Shown here: in pieces, positions 1 to 9,431 of the stretch
How positions within the stretch are numbered: position 1 is the stretch's first letter
How the letters are laid out: every line of letters begins with the position of its first letter
Assembly: GCA_035644215.1 (NCBI GenBank)
Contig: DASQPA010000273.1
Coordinates: 1-17,555, forward strand
Source: DASQPA01 sp035644215
GTDB lineage: Bacteria; Acidobacteriota; Thermoanaerobaculia; Multivoradales; UBA5704
DNA: 17,555 nucleotides
Direction of reading: 5' to 3'
The notes under the pieces: generated by a model
What the model was told of the DNA's origin: nothing
What the model saw: only the letters and a program-made list of their open reading frames with translations
The model's database searches: none
Program-made: the position numbers and the translations under genes

Positions 1-533
1 GGCGACATCGAGCGGTAGGTGCCGAGCACCGCGCCGTCGGCGGTCAGGCTCTCCTCGTCTCCCCCGGCGACCAGCTTCGCGATGCCGAAATCGAGGATCT
101 TGGCGTGCCCGGCCCCGGTCATCATGACGTTCTCGGCTTTGAGGTCGCGGTGGACGAAGCCGGCCGCGTGGGCATGGGCCAGGCCCTCCGCGACCTCGCG
201 CGCCAGGCGGACGGCGAGCGCCGGGGTCAGGATGGGGTCGCCGATCAGGGTCGAGAGGGGGCGCCCCAAGACGTACTCCATGACGATCGCGTCCCCGTCG
301 CCGTCCGCGATCAGGTCGTAGACCTGGACGATCGCCGGATGGTTGAGCCGCGCCGCTGCCCGCGCCTCGCGGCGGAAGCGCTCGTGCAGCTGGGGGGATC
401 TCCGGGGACCCCAGCGGACCCGCTTGATCGCCACCCGCCGCTCCAGGCGCTCGTCGAAGGCAAGGAAAACCTCGCCCATGCCACCGCGCCCGAGGCGAGC
501 CTCCAGCCGGTAGGGTCCGATGCGCTCGGGGGG
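1..533. repeat. Near-identical duplicate of kinase N-terminus (copy 1)
   Basis: This stretch matches 3673-4205 at a constant offset of 3672 with no indels; the first 110 or so bases are identical. Similarity stops abruptly in the run of G at 528-533, within the PP codons before ERIG. Confidence 0.92.
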
Positions 534-545
534 GTTCCCGATCAA
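1..545 (-). CDS. Ser/Thr protein kinase A, N-terminal part (cut by window edge)
   Basis: Hanks-type Ser/Thr kinase; 181 codons are in the window and the C-terminal lobe and any TPR tail lie beyond position 1. It has the glycine loop GRGGMGEV, the VAIK lysine (about residue 41), HRDLK with the catalytic Asp (about 134) and DFG (about 152). From the codons PPERIG onward it aligns to kinase B without gaps, with about 24 mismatches in 533 bases by eye. The start is taken as TTG at 545 because AGAGG lies six bases upstream and no ATG is in frame before the conserved region. The first codons (MIGN) and the leader differ from kinases B and C and resemble those of the FHA-activator gene. It diverges from HP1. 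The kinase call is firm; the TTG start is likely but unproven. Confidence 0.9.
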   Translation of the reverse strand, partial: MIGNPPERIGPYRLEARLGRGGMGEVFLAFDERLERRVAIKRVRWGPRRSPQLHERFRREARAAARLNHPAIVQVYDLIADGDGDAIVMEYVLGRPLSTLIGDPILTPALAVRLAREVAEGLAHAHAAGFVHRDLKAENVMMTGAGHAKILDFGIAKLVAGGDEESLTADGAVLGTYRSMS

Positions 546-557
546 GAGTGGCCTCTT

Positions 558-596
558 TCTATCGGTAGTGTGAGAGTGTCTATCGGAAACGATAGA
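558..596. promoter_or_regulatory. Tandem TCTA-N10-TAGA dyads, candidate activator binding sites (HP1 side)
   Basis: Two 18-bp sites lie 21 bases apart: 558-575 (TCTA-N10-GAGA, imperfect) and 579-596 (TCTA-N10-TAGA, whose core also forms the perfect dyad CTATCG-gaaa-CGATAG). The same arrangement recurs at 6217-6254. The site centres are about 111 and 132 bases before the predicted HP1 transcription start, a usual place for enhancers of sigma-54 activators. The first site also abuts the ribosome-binding region of kinase A, 12 bases from its TTG. Binding by the FHA activator is inference; a repressor operator is the alternative. Confidence 0.6.
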
Positions 597-670
597 GCAT
601 TTAGCACCCGATCTCCAGCCGGAACCGACCTGCCCCGCGGGGAGAGGCGCGGAATGGGACCGTTTCGCGG

Positions 671-688
671 CCGGGCATCGAACGTGCT
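671..688 (+). promoter_or_regulatory. Candidate sigma-54 promoter of HP1
   Basis: The sequence has GGCA (GG at 674-675) and TGCT (GC at 686-687) with exactly ten bases between GG and GC, the sigma-54 -24/-12 spacing. About 10 of 14 consensus positions match. The same block precedes HP2 at the same distance from its start. An ECF-type reading (GAAC-N17-CGAC) is also possible in the same block. Confidence 0.55.
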
Positions 689-748
689 CTTCCCGGAGAG
701 CGACGCACCCAAAAGACCGGCCCTGCGCGGGCCTGCGAGGAGAAAACG

Positions 749-1558
749 ATGAGCGACACGCGAGTGATCGTCGTCCACTGCAAGGAAAACAAAAGGGGCG
801 GCCTGACCGTCAAGGTCGAGCGCGGCACCCACGTCCTGGACCCCGACTGCGAACGGGTCGTCTGGCAGTTCGAAGGGCTCCCCCCGACCTCTTCCTGGCA
901 ACCCGACGTCGTGCTCAAGACCCCCTCTCCCCTGTCCCTCCTCAGGAGCGACGCCACGACGGTCGAGCTCTACGGCAACCCCGTGGGCACCACGCCTTTC
1001 TGCCTCCTCTACCAGGTCTGCGTCCACGGCCGCGGCAGCACCTTCACGGCCCAGGAGAGGCAGATCGCGGTGCTCAGCGCCCGGCCCGGGAGCCGGCCGA
1101 TCGTCTCCCGCATCGGCTTCGACCCCGCCCAGAAGCAGTTGACGATCGACCAGGAGGAACTGATCCTGATCGGCGCGGACCCACCGGTACGCTGGGACTT
1201 TGCCCAGCTCAAACCGGCGGACGTGGCGTTCAGCTTCACCGATGCCCTGGGTGTGACGACGGAGACCGGCCCCTTCGAGCGGATCGAACGGCTTCCAGAC
1301 AGCTACGTCTGGGTCGGCTCCGGAGATGGCGAGAAATACCGCCGCCACTCCTGCACGATCCGAGTGAAGAGCCCGCTCCTTCTCGGGGCCAAGGTCAAGC
1401 ACGCCAAGAAAGCCAAGGACGCCAGTGAAACGACCGGGATCGTCCACTGCTCGGTCGCCCCCCCGACGCCGCCCGCGATACCTCCAGGGCATGGGACAGA
1501 GCCCCCCCCGCCAAGGCCGGGACCGCGCTCCGGAGGCCGCTCTAGGGCGTCGCGGTAA
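749..1558 (+). CDS. Hypothetical protein HP1, two-domain family shared with HP2
   Basis: 269 residues; I do not recognise the family. It is a clear paralogue of HP2. Shared landmarks are DC-x-R-x-x-W-x-FEGLP (residues 33-44), VRWDF-x-x-L followed by V-x-x-x-F (147-161) and GPF (174-176). The W-x-F pattern occurs once in each half, which suggests two tandem domains of about 105 residues, probably beta-rich. The tail (about 236-269) is rich in Pro, Gly and Arg. There is no signal peptide or membrane segment, so it is probably cytoplasmic unless exported by a dedicated route. The ATG at 749 has AGGAG at 738-742, six bases upstream. The 3' end overlaps the kinase B 3' end tail to tail by 17 bases. 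Regulation is likely through the sigma-54-like promoter at 671-688. The gene is well supported; its role is unknown. Confidence 0.85.
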   Translation: MSDTRVIVVHCKENKRGGLTVKVERGTHVLDPDCERVVWQFEGLPPTSSWQPDVVLKTPSPLSLLRSDATTVELYGNPVGTTPFCLLYQVCVHGRGSTFTAQERQIAVLSARPGSRPIVSRIGFDPAQKQLTIDQEELILIGADPPVRWDFAQLKPADVAFSFTDALGVTTETGPFERIERLPDSYVWVGSGDGEKYRRHSCTIRVKSPLLLGAKVKHAKKAKDASETTGIVHCSVAPPTPPAIPPGHGTEPPPPRPGPRSGGRSRASR

Positions 1559-4223
1559 GCCGTCGGGAACGGAGCTCGGGGTCGTCGCGAAGGAAGTCGA
1601 AGGCGGCGATCCCGAACCAGCTCGGCCCGTAGCCCAGGCGGAGGGCAGACTTGGCATTGATCCGGGCGCTGGTCCGGTCGCCGACCAGGGCGTAGACCAG
1701 GGCGGCCTCGTAGACGATCTCCGCCTCGCCCGACCGCTCTTGCAGGACGTGCTGGGCGATCTCCGCGGCTTCCGCGGTGCGGCCCAGGTGGGCCAGGCAC
1801 AGGGCCCTGTCCAGTTTGTCCGTCGGGGTGAGACCGGTCGCCCGCTCGATCTCGTCGAAGCGAGACAGGGCCTGGCGGTAGTGCCCCAGGGCCTCCTCCC
1901 GGCGCCCGAGCGCCATCTCGGCATCGGCGAGGTTGAGGAGGATGTTGGCGTCGAGCGGCGCCAGGGCCAGGGCCTGCCGGTAGGCGTCGACCGCGGCCTC
2001 GTAGCGCCCGGCGAGAAAGCGGGAGAGCCCCAGGTTGGTCCACATCGCGCGGTCCGGCGGCAGGCTGGCGATCAGATCATGGTAGAGCTGCTCGGCGCGC
2101 ACCGGGTCGCCATAGATGAGCTCGATTTGGGCCAGGGCGAAGCGGCCCCAGGAGTTGCCGGGGGAGAGATCGAGGAGCTTCTGCAGGTGCTTCCGGGCAT
2201 CGGCGAGCTGGCTGGTGCGCGCCTCCAACTCGGCGAGCTGGCGGAGGAGATCCCAGGAGGGGATGTGGGCCACCGCGGTGCGCAGGTCGTCCAGGGCCTT
2301 CTGCGACTGGCCCCGCAGCTCCGCCAGGTTGGCCCGCAGGATGAAGGCCGTGGGGTCGCCGGGGGAGGCGGCCTCGAAACGGGCGAGGGCCGCCGCGGCT
2401 TCCTCTTTGCGGCGGCCGGCGATCTCCACCTTGAAGCGCTGCTCAAGGGTGCGAGGATCGCCCGGGTCGAGCGCCTCGGCCCCCTGCGTCAGCTTCTGGG
2501 CCCGCTCCAGGTAGGAGGCCTCGCGCGTCGACGCGAAGAGCGACAGGGTGACCGCGGCCGCCGCCAGCTGGCCGTCGAGGAAGCGGGGGGATCCGCGGAC
2601 GATCTCGTCGAGCTGTGCGAGCTCGGCCTGCGGCGGGGTCCGGCCACCGATCAGACGGCTCCGGATCGCGAGGTAGGCAGTGTAATCCTCGTCGCGGACG
2701 GCGAGATCGGGGGTCCCCGGGCGGGGCGGATGGTCGCGATAGGCCCGCCGCAGGTGGACGACGACGGCGTCGGCCAGGGCGCGCAGGCCGGCGGAGTCGC
2801 TCGCTACCTTGAAGGTATCGGCCCACCGCACCTGGCCGTCCTTGCCGTCGAGCCGGTGCAGCGCTACCCGTGCGAGCTCCCCCTCGGGCACGACCTCGAA
2901 AAGGAGCACCTCGTCGGCCGCCACCCTTCGCGCCATGTCGGCCGGGGTTCCCGTCATCCCGCCCAGTTGTTGCGGATCGAGGGGCGCGAGACCCTGGAGA
3001 GCGGTGAGCCCGCGGAGCGCCGCCTCCCGCACGCCCGAGGCGGCGAGGGCGAGGCGGGGGTCGCTCCCCAGGGCGACCCTCGGGGGCGCCACGAGGACCC
3101 GCAGGGGCGCCGCGGACGCCCGCCCGCGCCAGTAGAGGAGCCCGCCCGCGAGGGCGGCGAGGAGCAGGGTCCCTCCCAGGGCGGCGGCGAGGGCGCGCCG
3201 GGAAAGGCGCCGCGGCAGGATCGGCGCGGCGGCGGGTTCGGGCGGCGGGGGAGCGAGGGACGGTAGGAGAGTGGAAAGAGAGGGAGGGGGAAGGGACGGC
3301 TGGGGTGGGAGCGGGAGCGGCCCGGTGGGCAGCTCGCTCAGGCCGTCGACGACCGTCGCCTCCTCGGCCGCCATCGCCGCGACGGCGGGCAGGGCCTCGA
3401 TCTCCGACAGCGTATGCGCCACCGCCTCGGCGCTCCTCGGCCGCTCCTCCCGGTTCTTGGCCAGCAGGCGGTTGACCAGGTCGAGCAGGGCCGGCGGCAG
3501 GTTGCCGCCGTAGACGGAGAGGGGGGCGGGGGTCTCGGCGACCAGCCGCCGCAGGATCGCCAGGGGGTGGTCGCCGTGGAAGGGGGTGTGGCCGGAGAGC
3601 ATCTCGTAGAGGAGGACGCCGAGGGAGAAGAGGTCGGAGCGCTCGTCCACCTCGCCACCCTCGGCCTGCTCGGGCGACATCGAGCGGTAGGTGCCGAGCA
3701 CCGCGCCGTCGGCGGTCAGGCTCTCCTCGTCTCCCCCGGCGACCAGCTTCGCGATGCCGAAATCGAGGATCTTGGCTCGACCGGCCCCGGTCATCATGAC
3801 GTTCTCGGCTTTGAGGTCACGGTGGACGAAGCCGGCCGCGTGGGCATGGGCGAGCCCCTCCGCGACCTCGCGCGCCAGGCGGACGGCGAGCGCCGGGGTC
3901 AGGATGGGATCGCCGATCAGGGTGGACAGGGGGCGCCCCAAGACGTACTCCATGACGATGGCGTCCCCGTCGCCGTCCGCGATCAGGTCGTAGACCTGGA
4001 CGATCGCCGGATGGTTGAGCCGCGCCGCCGCCCGCGCCTCCCGGCGGAAGCGCTCGTGCAGGTGGGGGGATTTCCGCGGACCCCAGCGGACCCGCTTGAT
4101 CGCCACCCGCCGCTCCAGGCGCTCGTCGAAGGCGAGGAAGACCTCCCCCATGCCGCCGCGGCCCAGCCGGGCCTCCAGCCGGTAGGGTCCGATACGCTCG
4201 GGGGGCAGATCCCTGTCGTTCAT
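1542..4223 (-). CDS. Ser/Thr protein kinase B with transmembrane segment, FlgO/TolB-N-like domain and TPR tail
   Basis: 893 residues. The kinase domain spans about 12-275: glycine loop 21-28, Lys43 in VAIK, Glu62 as the likely helix-C Glu, HRDLKAEN with Asp136, DFG 154-156, and SPEQ where most kinases have APE. A Pro-rich linker (about 295-335) leads to one transmembrane segment (about 344-365). Next comes about 120 residues (371-490) resembling FlgO/TolB-N-type domains, then TPR repeats to about 880 ending in the SWF...DF...DPE tail typical of TPR-kinase fusions. The TPR part should be outside the membrane and act as sensor or scaffold. The ATG at 4223 has no clear Shine-Dalgarno. The gene lies 73 bases downstream of the FHA-activator gene on the same strand, with its own conserved upstream box. 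All catalytic residues are present, so it should be active. Confidence 0.95.
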   Translation of the reverse strand: MNDRDLPPERIGPYRLEARLGRGGMGEVFLAFDERLERRVAIKRVRWGPRKSPHLHERFRREARAAARLNHPAIVQVYDLIADGDGDAIVMEYVLGRPLSTLIGDPILTPALAVRLAREVAEGLAHAHAAGFVHRDLKAENVMMTGAGRAKILDFGIAKLVAGGDEESLTADGAVLGTYRSMSPEQAEGGEVDERSDLFSLGVLLYEMLSGHTPFHGDHPLAILRRLVAETPAPLSVYGGNLPPALLDLVNRLLAKNREERPRSAEAVAHTLSEIEALPAVAAMAAEEATVVDGLSELPTGPLPLPPQPSLPPPSLSTLLPSLAPPPPEPAAAPILPRRLSRRALAAALGGTLLLAALAGGLLYWRGRASAAPLRVLVAPPRVALGSDPRLALAASGVREAALRGLTALQGLAPLDPQQLGGMTGTPADMARRVAADEVLLFEVVPEGELARVALHRLDGKDGQVRWADTFKVASDSAGLRALADAVVVHLRRAYRDHPPRPGTPDLAVRDEDYTAYLAIRSRLIGGRTPPQAELAQLDEIVRGSPRFLDGQLAAAAVTLSLFASTREASYLERAQKLTQGAEALDPGDPRTLEQRFKVEIAGRRKEEAAAALARFEAASPGDPTAFILRANLAELRGQSQKALDDLRTAVAHIPSWDLLRQLAELEARTSQLADARKHLQKLLDLSPGNSWGRFALAQIELIYGDPVRAEQLYHDLIASLPPDRAMWTNLGLSRFLAGRYEAAVDAYRQALALAPLDANILLNLADAEMALGRREEALGHYRQALSRFDEIERATGLTPTDKLDRALCLAHLGRTAEAAEIAQHVLQERSGEAEIVYEAALVYALVGDRTSARINAKSALRLGYGPSWFGIAAFDFLRDDPELRSRRLTATP
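3673..4205. repeat. Near-identical duplicate of kinase N-terminus (copy 2)
   Basis: Partner of 1-533, about 95% identical by eye and free of indels. It lies inside kinase B and ends eight codons after its start. Kinase C shares this region at clearly lower DNA identity. Confidence 0.92.
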
Positions 4224-4238
4224 GCTTGTAGACTGAGA

Positions 4239-4258
4239 GGTCGTTGCAGGGAACTATA
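4239..4258 (-). promoter_or_regulatory. Conserved upstream box of kinase B (TATAGT -10-like plus downstream block)
   Basis: Read on the minus strand, TATAGTT is followed by CCCTGCAACGACC, ending about 15 bases before the kinase B ATG. Kinase C has the same block (9381-9401) with one extra base, although the rest of the two leaders differs. TATAGT fits a housekeeping -10 element; I see no good -35. A CCGCCG-gct-CGGCGG hairpin (4265-4279) lies just upstream, after the FHA-activator gene, without a T-run. The box could let kinase B be transcribed apart from the activator gene. Confidence 0.5.
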
Positions 4259-4296
4259 CCCCCGCCGCCGGCTCGGCGGTGGAGAAAGGCAGCTTC

Positions 4297-6204
<1,908 letters not shown>

Positions 6205-6216
6205 GAGGGTTCTCCT

Positions 6217-6254
6217 TCTAGCATTTCTGTTAGATCTCTAACCTCAGAGTTAGA
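6217..6254. promoter_or_regulatory. Tandem TCTA-N10-TAGA dyads, candidate activator binding sites (HP2 side)
   Basis: Two perfect TCTA-N10-TAGA sites, 6217-6234 and 6237-6254, lie 20 bases apart, about two helical turns. The second has the longer arms TCTAAC/GTTAGA and is followed by GCAT, as at 597-600. The gap to the sigma-54-like GG is 78 bases, identical to the HP1 side, and the gap to the divergent TTG is 12 bases, also identical. The inner ten bases differ between loci while the outer tetranucleotides are kept, which points to selection on the dyad. Confidence 0.65.
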
Positions 6255-6328
6255 GCATGGCCCACCGCTTCCGAGCGTGGAGCACGGCCCGGCCGAGGGA
6301 AACCGGCGCCAGCGCCGATTCTGCGCCA

Positions 6329-6346
6329 CCGGGCATCGAACGTGCT
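6329..6346 (+). promoter_or_regulatory. Candidate sigma-54 promoter of HP2
   Basis: GGCA (GG at 6332-6333) and TGCT (GC at 6344-6345) are separated by exactly ten bases between GG and GC. The core is identical to the HP1 promoter, and similarity extends about 16 bases downstream. The predicted transcription start is near 6357, about 49 bases before the ATG. Confidence 0.58.
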
Positions 6347-6405
6347 TTTACCGGAGACCGACCCGACCACCAACCGGCCCCCGAGGGCCATCAAGGGAGA
6401 CTGTG

Positions 6406-7135
6406 ATGAGCGTATCGCAGAAGTTCGTCGTCCGCCATGCCGGTACAGGTTCCATGCTGGAAGTGGTTGTCGGAGGACCGGTGAAGCTGGCGCCCGACTG
6501 CAGGCGACTCGAATGGAGCTTCGAGGGCCTGCCCAAGGGGGCGATCCCTGACATCGAGACCAAGGGGCTCTGCCCGTTCCCGGCCGTCAGCCGGGGCGCC
6601 GCCCAGGTGTCGATGAGCGGGCCGGCCATGGGCTCTGCCGGGAGGGTGTTCTCCTTCCGCGCCCGCGTCTCCATGGGGAAGGCCGCGCCGGTCCTCTTCT
6701 CCGAGTGGCAGGACGTGGGGGTGCCCACTCCGGCCAACAGCAAGGATGCCTTGGGCGACCTCATCGTCGTCAAGGCGAGCCTCGACGCGAACGGGCAAGG
6801 CACGGTCGACCTCGACAACGTCGTCCTCTTCGACGCCGGCTCCAGGGTACGCTGGGATTTGAGCGCTCTCCGGGCGACGAGAGTGGGGATCCGGTTCAGC
6901 GGCCCATCGGGATCGGACGGGCTCGGACCGTTCCTGAATCTGGACGAAAATCTGATGGCCTTGACCGGCAGCGGAAACAATGGGGTACGCGGTCACTACA
7001 CGTACGTGATCACCGCCGAGATCCCGGACGGCGCAAGGCCCAGGTCGTCCCGGCGGTTGACGATCCGCATCGACCCCGGGATCGACAACGTTCCGCCGCC
7101 GCCCAAGCCGCCCCCGGTCCACAAGGCGGCCGATC

Positions 7136-7158
<23 letters not shown>
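6406..7158 (+). CDS. Hypothetical protein HP2, two-domain family shared with HP1
   Basis: 250 residues; family not recognised. The N-half carries DC-x-R-x-x-W-x-FEGLP (31-43) and the C-half RVRWDLSALR (147-156). Each half then has GL-x-PF (54-58 and 172-176) and a final beta-strand-like stretch, so the protein looks like two tandem domains of about 105 residues. The tail (about 228-250) is Pro-rich (PPPPKPPP). There is no signal peptide or membrane segment. The ATG at 6406 has AGGGAG about seven bases upstream; a GTG one codon earlier is possible. The 3' end overlaps the kinase C 3' end by 23 bases, mirroring HP1 and kinase B. Expression is likely from the sigma-54-like promoter at 6329-6346. 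It could be a phosphorylation target, adaptor or effector of the kinase system; that is inference from context. Confidence 0.85.
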
Positions 7159-9367
<2,209 letters not shown>

Positions 9368-9380
9368 ACTGGCAGATGAC

Positions 9381-9401
9381 GGTCGTTGCAGGAAAACTAT
9401 A
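9381..9401 (-). promoter_or_regulatory. Conserved upstream box of kinase C
   Basis: On the minus strand, TATAGTTTT is followed by CCTGCAACGACC, the same block as upstream of kinase B with one extra base. It lies 14 to 34 bases before the ATG. It shares the short divergent region with the plus-strand gene starting at 9432. Confidence 0.5.
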
Positions 9402-9417
9402 TCTCTTCTCCCCGCGC

Positions 9418-9423
9418 TACACT
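9418..9423 (+). promoter_or_regulatory. -10-like box TACACT, possible leaderless start
   Basis: TACACT ends eight bases before the ATG at 9432, and no Shine-Dalgarno lies between. A transcript starting at or next to the ATG would fit. The same spacing is seen at 13684-13689. Confidence 0.4.
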
Positions 9424-9431
9424 ACTCGGTC

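Noticed and set aside
542..1924. 460-codon open frame on the minus strand
   Set aside because: It runs through the antisense strand of HP1 and another frame of kinase B and has no recognisable domain.
1425..3266. 613-codon open frame on the plus strand
   Set aside because: It is antisense to the TPR half of kinase B, with Gly/Arg/Glu-rich shadow composition and no motifs.
4239..4262. Sigma-54 promoter for kinase B
   Set aside because: The nearest GG and GC are 11 or more bases apart, not 10, and the kinase C box has no GG at that place.
4262..4279. CCGCCG/CGGCGG hairpin between the FHA activator and kinase B as a terminator
   Set aside because: The stem is short, GC repeats are common here and no T-run follows on the minus strand.
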